A DNA stretch of 64,000 nt from contig OZ244061.1 of assembly GCA_965215475.1 (NCBI GenBank), positions 2,542,001 to 2,606,000 on the forward strand, given 5' to 3'. This document shows, piece by piece, positions 27,370 through 35,776 of the stretch. This DNA is from Bin80 sp965215475. Lineage in GTDB: Bacteria; Bacteroidota; Rhodothermia; Rhodothermales; Bin80. The notes beneath the pieces were generated by a model. The model was not told the DNA's origin and made no database searches. It worked only from the letters and a program-made list of their open reading frames with translations. Numbering within the stretch: position 1 is the first letter of the stretch; each line of letters opens with the position of its first letter. The position numbers were made by a program, and so were the translations under genes.

Positions 27370-29110
27370 ACTGAAAAATCAGTACAGTAGACCAGAGAGC
27401 ATTGAGCGATGTTTTGTGTGTCAATGCCTGACTTGTCATAGATCATGCGTCGTCTTCAAACCAGAGATTATATGTGAATGGACATTCTATCAGGATATAC
27501 CCCACCCCTTCTTGTGTATATAACGTGGCATCCAAATTGTCATCAATTAGACTCTGTAGCCAAGCAAATTTTTGATCACTTTGGAACTTATTGATTTCAA
27601 AATATCACGGGTGGATCAGGAATTGAGGTAATATATAGCAGGAATCCTGATCGTGATTTATCTATTCCCATTGAGATAAATTGGGAAGTGGAGTATCCTA
27701 TTGTCGTGATAACTATGATTGATAATAACTTCATTGAAGATAATGAATGGGTAAAATACCTCAGAGATTTGGGAGAGCAAATAGAGAAACACGGCAAGGG
27801 ATCTCGTTTGCTACCAGTGGCATTAGAATATGGAGTTCTTAATAACCTGAATCTTGATCAGCAAGCTCTTCGATGGGATGAATGGGATCTAGTGGAAGAA
27901 AAGCGAACGCAACGACTTATCAGAGAATTAGCGTATGAGTTTTCGCGCATACTGCGCCATTATCTTCATCTTCTTAATCCAGATGATCGCGTAATAGGAA
28001 TTGAACAGGATCTAGCGAAGGTGCAGATCTTTCTTCGTCATACTAAACAGGATGGAGAGGGAAAGGAAATTGCTGAAACGATACGCAGTTGGCTGCATCA
28101 GAATAGTAACCTTGCCAGTTTTATGGATACTTATGATAGGGAATTATATACGTGAGTACCCATCAATTAGACGGCTACCTGTTGCGTATCCATTTCACGG
28201 CTCATAGGAGTCTCTAACGAGAACGCTCCTCCACGTGCAGATGCCCCAATCCCGGAGGCCTGTAACACATTCGCAGATGCGTTGATATCTGATGGCCACA
28301 TGCCACACACTTAAACTTGCTTTGCGTCTTGCGATTGTTTTTATCCACATGTCCGCACTGATTACAGCGTTGACTGGTGTACTTTGGATCCACCGTGACA
28401 ACCCTGCCAAACTTGTAATCGCAATAGGTATTGAACCTGCTCCATCCAGAGTTGAGAATGACGCGGTTTAACCCTGCTTTTGCCTTCACATTGGTTCCAG
28501 GGTTCTCCACCGTGCCCTTGGCAGACTTGGACATGTTCTTGATCTTCAAGTCTTCACGCTTCAACGTATACGCCTTATTGGACAATCTACGGCTATGTTG
28601 ATGTGCCGCATTCTTCCTCGCGTTGCGCTGCTGACGCTTCAATTTAGAAATCTTCTTCTGCGTATTCTTGGATCGCCCCATTGCTGTCGGGCTAACTTAC
28701 GTTGATACCTACGGATCTTGATCTCCTTATCCGTCAAATCTGGAATCGGTAGCATGCCTTGTTCCCCATCCGTAGAAGAATACGAGATGTTATAGGTGTT
28801 CAAGTCAATGCCAATCTCTTTGCCATCGTCCACCTTCTCTGGTAGATTCGTGACTTTGTAAATTACGCTCATCTTCCAGTACCGTCCGTCTTTCTTCACG
28901 GTGACTTCAATTGGCTCCCCGTCAGGGTATGGATCGCCTCCTTTGCGCCGGAACTTCATCCAACCAATCTTTTGGATGTATACATTCTCGCCGTCCATTT
29001 TGAACGTTCCCTGAATCGCGGTAAAGGAATCCCTTTGCGCGCTCCTTGAATGAAATCGGGGATATTCTCGTTGCCCCTTGAAGAAGGATTGCCACGCCTC
29101 TGCCTGATGC

Positions 29111-31202
29111 CAAAACTTAACCCTATTTTTTCCTGAACGTAGGATTTTTTGGTTAAAAACGTCCTCTTTTTCCCTTCCTCCGCCCCGTTTTTCGGTCTGA
29201 ATCTGCCTTTTTGTGTATGCTAAGCATATGTTTTTGTGCGTTTTTGATCCCCAGATTCATTTTAAAAAGTGCGCCCATGTAAATATTTGCTGATTTTGGG
29301 TTATTTATTGCAATTTATGTCGTATATTTACGTTTTAGCAAACCTATTTGAGCCCATGTATTTAGCCGAAATCCCGAATCGCAATTCCCCCTCCACCTGG
29401 CTCGTGCGAACCTCCACGCGAGACGGCAAACGAACCATCAAAAACACCATCGCCAATGTAACGCACCTTCCCGAACCCATTCGCGAAGGACTGCGAACGC
29501 TCTTGCAGGGAGGCCATGCCATCCAGTCCTTCAAGGAGGCACTGCACACCCAGCGTACCCGGCACCATGGGCATGTTGCGGTGGTGCTACACATGATGAA
29601 GCATCTCAAAATGACATCCCTCATTGCGCCAAAGAATTCGCGCTTTCGACGATTGGTTCTCGGCATGATTGCGGCCCGGGTCATCAAGCCCGCCAGCAAA
29701 CTGCAGACCAGTGACATGTTGGACAAGACCAGCTGTATCACAACGCTCCATGAAGAACTTGACCTCAAGCATGTGGACCAGAATGATCTCTATGAGGCCA
29801 TGGATGAATTGGCCGCCTGCAAGACCAAGATCGAATGCAAGTTAGCCAAACGCCATCTCACCGAAGGTGGAATGGTGCTGTATGATGTGACCAGCAGCTA
29901 CTTGGAGGGAGAGAAACATGCATTTGGAGCATATGGCTATAACCGGGACAAGAAAAAAGGAAAAAAACAAATTGTGTATGGATTGATGACCGATAAGGAA
30001 GGATGTCCGGTCTCCGTAGACGTCTTTCCTGGCAATACCCCCGATATCAAGACCCTTGGCGCTCAGATCTCCAAGCTCCAAAATACGTTTGGGTTCAAGC
30101 ATGTGATCTTGGTCGGAGATCGCGGGCTTTTGAAGCAGAAACAGATTCAGGAGGAGATCATCCCTGTGGGGTTGGATTGGATTACGGGCATGCAAAAACA
30201 GGAGATCCGTGAGGTGGTGGAGCAAGAGAAAACGCAAATGAGCTTGTTTGACCAACAGGATCTGGTGGAGATTCAAAGCGATCTCTATCCCAAGGAACGC
30301 CTCGTGCTATGCAGGAACCCCTTTCAGGCGGCAAAGACTAAGAAAACCCGTGAGGATCTTTTGGCGAAGGCCGACGCAAAATTGGACCAGATCCTTGCGG
30401 CAACCACCCGTACACCCCGCCGACTCAAAGACAAGGCCAAGATTGGAATGCGCGTGGAGCGTGCACTGGGGAAACACAAATTAAAGAAATTCTATCTCCT
30501 TGAGATCGAGGAAGGGTATTTCTCGTATACCCATAATGCGGAGGCGATTCAGAGGGCCGAGCGCCTGGATGGGGTCTATGCGATCCGGTCCAGCTTGAAA
30601 CAGCCCGCTGAGCAGTTGGTGTCGGACTACAAACGATTGTCCACCGTAGAACGCGCCTTCCGCGTGATGAAATCCATCTCCCTGCGCGTACGCCCCATCC
30701 ATCATGTCAAATCCGAGCGGGTCATTGCTCATGTCTTCTTATGTATGCTGGCCTATTATGTAGAATACCATCTACGAAAGAAACTTGCCCCCATCACGTT
30801 TGCCGAAGAGGATCTGGAAGCAAAAAGAGCCCAGAGAGAGAATATGGTGAAGCCGTCCAAGAATGCAAACAGGAACGCACACAACAAGAAGACCAAAGAC
30901 GCGGAAAGACCCAAGAGTTTTGAGTCCATCATGGAAGAACTCTCTGGGGTATGCCGTGTAACGGGCGTTCTAAACGTAAAGGCCGACGAGGATCACGAAG
31001 TGAAGTTTGTGGACAATGAACTGACCCCGACCCAACGTCAAGTATTCAAACTTCTGAAGATCAAGTCTCTGTGTTGATTCGGTTCATCAAACCGAATCAG
31101 ACTCCCGCCATTGCTCCTTGAACAACATCATTTTTTAAAAAATCCATCCAAATGGTGCGGGAAATCTGCGCTTTTTTCAGAAAAAAATAGGGTTAAGTTT
31201 TG
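29111..31202. mobile_element. IS1634-type insertion sequence inside tnpB
   Basis: Terminal inverted repeats start CAAAACTTAACCCTATTTTT at 29111 and read inward from 31202 with only small differences. The 6-bp direct repeat TGATGC flanks the element (29105-29110 and 31203-31208). Excision restores tnpB in frame. The size is 2092 bp with one transposase gene. A 6-bp duplication and this size fit the IS1634 group, formerly within IS4. Its arrival postdates the TnpB element, which itself landed in the TIR gene. Confidence 0.88.
29356..31077 (+). CDS. IS1634-family transposase
   Basis: A DDE transposase of 573 residues from the ATG at 29356 (MYLAEIPNRNSPSTWL); the frame opens at 29269 but the extra 29 residues are not family-like. 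The first catalytic Asp is in MVLYDVTSSYLEG, with the typical Tyr/Phe-rich GYNRDKKKGKKQIVYGL after it. The second Asp is in VILVGDRGLLKQ and the Glu in RLSTVERAFRVMKSISLRVRPIHH. Full length without internal stops, so it is probably the only intact large transposase in this window. Confidence 0.9.
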   Translation: MYLAEIPNRNSPSTWLVRTSTRDGKRTIKNTIANVTHLPEPIREGLRTLLQGGHAIQSFKEALHTQRTRHHGHVAVVLHMMKHLKMTSLIAPKNSRFRRLVLGMIAARVIKPASKLQTSDMLDKTSCITTLHEELDLKHVDQNDLYEAMDELAACKTKIECKLAKRHLTEGGMVLYDVTSSYLEGEKHAFGAYGYNRDKKKGKKQIVYGLMTDKEGCPVSVDVFPGNTPDIKTLGAQISKLQNTFGFKHVILVGDRGLLKQKQIQEEIIPVGLDWITGMQKQEIREVVEQEKTQMSLFDQQDLVEIQSDLYPKERLVLCRNPFQAAKTKKTREDLLAKADAKLDQILAATTRTPRRLKDKAKIGMRVERALGKHKLKKFYLLEIEEGYFSYTHNAEAIQRAERLDGVYAIRSSLKQPAEQLVSDYKRLSTVERAFRVMKSISLRVRPIHHVKSERVIAHVFLCMLAYYVEYHLRKKLAPITFAEEDLEAKRAQRENMVKPSKNANRNAHNKKTKDAERPKSFESIMEELSGVCRVTGVLNVKADEDHEVKFVDNELTPTQRQVFKLLKIKSLC

Positions 31203-32153
31203 TGATGCTTCAAGGCATACCGGACAATATGACATGAATACTGGTCTAGTCATTCTGTGGATTGACGCAATTTGGTAAACCGCTTTCCCAGCGAGAAAAA
31301 CGAGAGCGAAGGTTTTGTCTGGTCTGTATCTCGAACTGCGTCGTATTCTTCCTGACATTCGGCAAGAATGGCATTCCACGCAAACCGACACGCCCCCGCT
31401 AACCCGGCGAGTTTCTTTGCTTTCCCTTGCGTCCCCGGACATAGACGATACTCCACGCCCCGGTAGGAACTACTTTTCTCGTTCTTGTTTGAAGCCTGAA
31501 CAGGCATGGTATCAGTCTGATTGATATTATGGTAAGCAATAGGATAGATATACAGTCTATCCTATTGTGTCTGTTATCTCTCCAACGTAGAATGGTTCCA
31601 TTCTTTGGGTACTCACGTATATAATTCCCTTATGATATCCCGGCAGGGTGTCTTTTTCAGAAGTCATTCAGAGTTATATAGGGAGATCTGTCTTTTTAGC
31701 AATCTATACAGATCAATATTCCTCGCGTGAATGGTGTCGCAGAGAAATAATTGATGCTAAACAAAAAGGGGTGCCCATGATTGTTGTAGACTGCTTGCAG
31801 AAAGGTGATGAAAGATCGTTTCCATATCTCGGTAATGGGCCAATCATTCGAATGGATGCTGTTGCCAAGAATCGTATTGCAGAGATTGCCGGACAATTGC
31901 TGGACGAAATACTAGTGATCTTTCTCTGGCGTTGCCGCGTTGAGTTAATTCCAGAAAAACCATCCGATATTATATTCATGTCTCGTCCCCCCGAACTCAT
32001 ATCCTTGGTGACCTTGGAGACAGAGCAAGAGAGGCCGAATATCGTCATATACCCAGACCCACCTCTTGGCCCAGAAGAAATGGGTCTCTTCGGTTCAATC
32101 TGGGATGATTTACAAATCCAAACCATGAGTCAATGGTTAACGGGGGGAGATAT

Positions 32154-32996
32154 ATGAATCTGAAACAGCAGAAAATAACCGTTGCAATTTCAACTTCTGA
32201 TAGCCCAGATCTAAGGGCATTGGGACTAAGTGAAGAGCATCTCAAAGGAGCCATGGCAGAGATCGCGCTTCAACTACTTGCCATTGATGTAGATCTTGTC
32301 TATGGTGGAGATTTACGTCAATATGGATTTTCTCAAATTCTCTTCGAACTGGTCTTGCGGTATACATCAAATATCGATTTGAAGAAGAGAAGGGTCAGAG
32401 TCACGAATCATCTGGCATGGCCTGTTCATATAGGAAAACCCGTAGATCAACTTAATGCTCTTGAAGAAGAACTTCAAGGAGCAGCAGAACTCGCTCTCTT
32501 AAAACATGATGGAACCCCGATGACAATGGATAATCGTCGCAGTTTACCAATGCATGTTCCAAGTCATGATGAATGGGCATCTGGATTAACAGCGATGCGT
32601 AAGTTCCAAAGCTATTCGACGGATGCAAGAGTACTTCTAGGTGGTCAGGTTTCAAACTACAAAGGACATATGCCTGGAGTAGCAGAAGAGGCATTATTGG
32701 CCCTATGTGACGATAAACCGCTGTTCTTAATTGGTGGATTCGGCGGATGCACTCGTGATATTGCCGAGACACTCGGTCTTGTTAAGCCATGGGCTGGATC
32801 ACGAAATTGCTGGCCTGGACGGAAAGAGTTTGAACAGTGGAGTGGTGAGGATCTTAATAATGGGTTATCTAAAGAAGAGAATGAAATATTAGCAGAAACC
32901 CGGTTCTTTGGGCAATTCATTGTGTTGCTTCTACGAGGTATACTAAGATTACTCAAGCAGAAAGCGTATCAGGTGGATAAAATTGGGGCGGATTAA
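32154..32996 (+). CDS. SLOG-fold (STALD-like) nucleotide-sensing protein
   Basis: 280 residues from the ATG at 32154, preceded by a GGGGGGAGA ribosome-binding site and overlapping the TIR gene stop (ATGA). A Rossmann-like SLOG fold is suggested by VDLVYGGDLRQYGFSQILFELV (~residues 43-64), DARVLLGGQVSNYKGHMPGVAEEALLAL (~158-185) and KPLFLIGGFGGCTRDIAETLG (~190-210), with the Gly-rich and Glu-containing loops typical of LOG/DprA-like proteins. SLOG proteins next to TIR genes (STALD group) are predicted sensors or processors of nucleotide signals; the Thoeris effector ThsA ends in such a domain. The C-terminal ~40 residues (FIVLLLRGILRLLKQKA) are hydrophobic/basic and may touch the membrane. This is the only member of its operon that is intact. 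Confidence 0.75.
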   Translation: MNLKQQKITVAISTSDSPDLRALGLSEEHLKGAMAEIALQLLAIDVDLVYGGDLRQYGFSQILFELVLRYTSNIDLKKRRVRVTNHLAWPVHIGKPVDQLNALEEELQGAAELALLKHDGTPMTMDNRRSLPMHVPSHDEWASGLTAMRKFQSYSTDARVLLGGQVSNYKGHMPGVAEEALLALCDDKPLFLIGGFGGCTRDIAETLGLVKPWAGSRNCWPGRKEFEQWSGEDLNNGLSKEENEILAETRFFGQFIVLLLRGILRLLKQKAYQVDKIGAD

Positions 32997-33563
32997 TGAT
33001 GCACAAAGGTTTTTATAAGCTACCACCACGAGAGCGATCAGTTTTACAAGGAGCACCTTACTCAGATGTCTCAACGTTATGGTTTATTCATAGATAGATC
33101 TGTGAATACTGGTGACATCAATGATTCCCTTTCAGATCAGCGCATTCGGCAGATCATCAGAGATGAGTATCTAAGGGATTCAACCGTAACTATTGTACTG
33201 GTTGGACGGGAAACGAAACGTAGAAAGCATGTGGATTGGGAAATATATTCAAGCATGTTTGATGGCAAGGTCAACAAGAAGTCGGGTATTCTGGTAATTA
33301 ATCTACCTAGAATATCTGAATTAGGCATTGCCAGTATAGAAAAGAAAATTATGTATCCCGATATCCAATCTTGGGTACCGATTCAAAGTAGGGACCAACT
33401 CGAGAGGTTCTATCCATACATGCCTGCACGAATCATTGACAATCTATTGAAACCGAAATCCGTTGACATATCCGTTGTACCATGGTCAAGAATAGCCAAT
33501 AATCCCCCAATCATACGTTTTCTCATTGAAAAGGCATTCCGAGGTAGAACTCGGTGTCAGTAG
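32996..33563 (+). pseudogene. MTH538/DUF1863-type TIR protein (ThsB-like), N-terminal frameshift
   Basis: The start codons ATGATG at 32996-33001 overlap the SLOG stop, but their frame ends early. One base off, the sequence reads KVFISYHHESDQFYKEHL from 33006, the expected first strand and helix of the TIR-like fold, and continues in frame into MSQRYGLFIDRSVNTGDI, IRDEYLRDSTVTIVLVG, KHVDWEIYSSM and KSGILVINLP. Removing one A from the AAA at 33005-33007 would restore a ~189-residue protein. As it stands only the ATG at 33066 can open this frame, giving 165 residues without the first beta strand. The family includes the Thoeris sensor ThsB. Confidence 0.78.
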
Positions 33564-33773
33564 GACTTACTTCGTCCCATGCGTCGCAGGAATTCACAGG
33601 ATCCAGTAGCTAAATTTCTTAATGAAATAGTAAACAGACAAAGACGCTACCTGAATGCAAGAAATCAACTCGCTCATCGATGAGGAAGAACTTCTTGCAT
33701 TTGACCCAAGTTCGGGTTGCGTTAGACCCAATGGGGATCTTTACTTACAAAGCTATATCGATCTGAAAAAATA
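33564..33773 (+). other. Two short overlapping frames after the TIR operon
   Basis: A frame from ATG 33580 (MRRRNSQDPVAKFLNEIVNRQRRYLNARNQLAHR) and one from ATG 33655 to the stop at 33774 (MQEINSLIDEEELLAFDP...GDLYLQSYIDLKK, 39 residues) overlap in different phases. The second ends in a way that looks like a genuine C-terminus, right before a hairpin. They may be pieces of one small frameshifted gene or meaningless. No family recognised. Confidence 0.25.
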
Positions 33774-33822
33774 GGGGCAAAGAAAGGTGATGCGTTCTGT
33801 TCTTCATGCACTTTTTTGCCCC
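33774..33822 (+). terminator. Hairpin after the TIR operon, probable terminator
   Basis: GGGGCAAA at 33774-33781 pairs with TTTGCCCC at 33815-33822, with partial pairing inside the loop (GGTGATGC / GCATGAAG region) and a T-run within the 3' arm. It directly follows the last short frame. The long loop makes it an imperfect intrinsic terminator. Confidence 0.45.
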
Positions 33823-33829
33823 CTGTATA

Positions 33830-35690
33830 TTATAAGAGATGCTGATTTAAGTTCATTGTTTGGGTCTTCAATGCGGTGAAGATGTGTCCATTGGTTGAGA
33901 GGTTTTGAATTTCAACTGGACCCATCGGAGCGTTTCGGATACTCCATACGTTGAACCGGTTTGCATCATTCAAACGTGGGTCTCTCCCTGGGAGCCACCT
34001 GACGCCCCCTGCGTCTTGAACGCCTGGGGGGGAACTGTGCCCCAGGGGGAACCATGATCTACATCCAGTAGAGAGTGTGTGCCGTTGAGCACCGATACAG
34101 GGGCAGATGAACGTCATGGCGACCCACAAAACTTACCCCTAAAGATACGGAAACCATGACAGAAAAAAATCGCTACACGAGGTTCGCCGGAGTGGATTGG
34201 GGCTCGGAATCTCATCAGGTCTGTATTGGGCCAGGTCCTCGGAGAGAAGGCATTCTTCCACTCCGGAGAAGGATTCCATCAAATGATGGACTGGATGAGG
34301 GACACCGCAGGCTGCGATCTGACCGAGATTGCTACCAGTATCGAAGTTCCACATGGTCCGGTGGTGGAGAGTTTGATGGAGCGCGATATTCCGGTATTTT
34401 CCATCCATCCGAAGCAACTGGATCGATTCCGGGATCGGTTTTCGCCGGCCGGAGCCAAAGATGATCGTCGGGACGCGCGGGTACTTGCCGATGCCCTTCG
34501 CACGGATCCTGACCGTCTGCGTGCGCTGGATCCAGAGGATTCGGACATCATTCAGTTGCGAGAGTGGTCCAGGATGGAGGCGGAGTTCACCGCCCAGCGT
34601 ACCCGCCTCATGCATCAACTCCGAGCACAGCTCTGGCGCTACTTCCCGCAATTCCTTCGCCTCAAATTCCGTCTCGATTCTCCCGTACTGATGGCTCTGT
34701 GGACCCTCATTCCGACCCCCGCACGCGCTCGGAGAGTTCGACTCCGTTCGGTACAAAACGTGCTCAAAGAACATCGGATCCAGGCCGAGGAAGTCCTGCA
34801 ATCCTTGCCTCTCACGGTTGCCGACGGGGTGGAGCAAGCCGCGACCCAGCACATCCGACTCGTTCTGCAACAGCTGGAACTCCTTGGGAAGCAGATCCAG
34901 GAGGTCAAACAGAACATCGAATCCATTCTGGGTTCGCTCCATCAAAATCCACCCTCTCAGGAGATCTGCGAACCTGAAAACGCATCGTCTGGGCAAGCCC
35001 CCTCGTCCAGATCTGCGCCACCGGATGTAGAGATCCTGTTATCGATCCCGGGAATCGGAAGCTCGGTCGCAGCCACCCTTCTCTCGGAAGCCTCCTCGGC
35101 GATCCAAGCACGGGATTACCAGGCACTGAGATGCTTGTGTGGCACCGCTCCGGTCACCAAGCGATCGGGAAAAAGCCACAGGGTCGTGCAACGAAAAGCC
35201 CATCATGCACGGTTGGCAAATTCCGTCTATCACTGGAGTAGAGTCTCCACCCAGCGTGACCCCATCCGTAAAGCCAAGTACAAAGCCCTGAGGGACCGAG
35301 GACATAAACATGGACGATCGCTGCGATCGGTGGGAGACCGGCTACTTGCCGTCGCCTGCGCAATGCTCCGAGACCAAACCCTCTATGATCCCAGCCGTCA
35401 AATCATGGCGTCCCGTACCTCGTAAACTCTGCCTCTCCAACCTTTCTTGGATGCAAAGCAGGGTTGTGACGAAACGGAAACTTCCAGGGCAAAAGAGGAG
35501 CCTACGTCTAATTCGGATCCACTCGCTCGCGTCCTTTGGCGTAGTCGGATACGATGAAATCAGAGTGCTCGGGACCGAGGAGTTTATACCAGCCCACGCC
35601 AAAAATCGCTTCCATGGAAGAACACACAAAAAATATTTTAAAATTTATTGGTTTTTATTTGCATAAATGGTAGAGAGTCCCCCCCTAAAA
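33830..35690 (+). mobile_element. IS110-family element (limits approximate)
   Basis: The region contains one IS110 transposase gene with about 320 bp of gene-free sequence upstream and about 260 bp downstream. IS110 elements have no obvious terminal inverted repeats, so the ends cannot be fixed by eye. The composition changes from the A+T-rich TIR locus to a G+C-richer stretch near 33890 and returns to A+T-rich near 35620. The upstream non-coding part is where IS110-group elements encode their bridge RNA. Confidence 0.5.
34156..35425 (+). pseudogene. IS110-family transposase with N-terminal frameshift
   Basis: A DEDD recombinase with the RuvC-like N-terminal and Tnp20 C-terminal domains. The N-terminal start is in one frame (MTEKNRYTRFAGVDWGSESHQVCI, with the first catalytic Asp in GVDWGSESH). 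The rest is in another frame from about 34226 (GQVLGEKAFFHSGEG ... FSIHPKQLDRFRDRFSPAGAKDDRRDARVLADAL with the DxxD motif). The Tnp20 region has LSIPGIGSSVAATLLSEA, LRCLCGTAPVTKRSGKS and ANSVYHWSRVS with the catalytic Ser region near the end. One base change at ~34225-34235 would join the two parts. As read it lacks the first catalytic Asp and is likely inactive. Confidence 0.82.
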
Positions 35691-35776
35691 AAAAGGAGAT
35701 TTGAAATTGGTTTCCTTGGGAATTCTGTCTTTCTAGAGTTTCATCACAAGTTTCACTATAAATTGAAAATGTGCGA

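Larger units (their letters stand above)
28167..31507 (-). pseudogene. tnpB: TnpB-type RNA-guided nuclease, inactivated
   Basis: The N-terminal part (31507-31250: YRGVEYRLCPGTQGKAKKL, LAGACRFAWNAILAECQ) ends at a TGA where family members usually have Trp (LRQSTE-stop-LDQYS). The gene is then split by an IS1634 element; joining across it gives RYALKHQAEAWQSFF. The RuvC-I Asp is in EIGIDLNTYNISYS, the second acidic residue lies around LKREDLKIKNM, and the zinc finger is CNQC...CVAC. A frameshift lies near 28640-28680. Another in GHQ/DINASAN puts the third catalytic Asp out of frame. With a nonsense codon, an insertion and two frameshifts it cannot encode an active nuclease. An omega RNA would be expected to overlap the 3' end near 28139-28300. 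Confidence 0.85.
28139..31629. mobile_element. TnpB-carrying transposon with 24-bp inverted repeats
   Basis: The element is bounded by perfect 24-bp inverted repeats (28139-28162 and 31606-31629, beginning GGGAATTATATACG) and flanked by the 8-bp direct repeat TTATGATA (28131-28138 and 31630-31637). Removing it with one copy of the duplication restores the TIR reading TYDIPAG. Its only own gene is a defective tnpB on the minus strand. No transposase for these ends is present, so it may be non-autonomous. The inverted repeats and 8-bp duplication are unlike IS200/IS605 elements, which leave no duplication and have no terminal inverted repeats. Confidence 0.88.
27478..32157 (+). pseudogene. Double-TIR-domain protein gene, disrupted
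   Basis: Reconstructed reading begins at ATG 27478 (MDILSGYTPPLLVYITWHP...). A first TIR-like module (~residues 10-120: VYITWHPN, SVAKQIFDHF, GSGIEVIYSRNPD, VVITMIDNNF) is followed by a helical linker and a second, canonical TIR module. The second module has VQIFLRHTKQDGEGKEIAETIRSWL, FMDTYDIPAG, SVFLAIYTDQYSSREWC, then the helical tail. TIR domains of this type hydrolyse NAD+ or make cyclic ADP-ribose-like signals. Three lesions are visible: an in-frame TGA at 27592, a 3491-bp insertion after codon GAT in TYD/IPAG (target duplication TTATGATA), and a missing base in the GGG run at 31646-31648. Residual frames start at 27688 (ATG) and 31648 (GTG). The stop overlaps the start of the SLOG gene (ATGA). 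Confidence 0.82.

Noticed and set aside
27592..31234. TGA read as Trp (recoded stop), because in-frame TGA appears where Trp could be expected in both the TIR gene and tnpB.
   Set aside because: Many intact genes here end in TGA with overlapping starts (dehydratase/HAD, pntB, ybbA, the TIR-SLOG junction), so TGA is a normal stop. The two genes also carry other lesions.
34139..34996. A 285-codon minus-strand ORF.
   Set aside because: It is antisense to the well-supported IS110 transposase and shows no independent domain.
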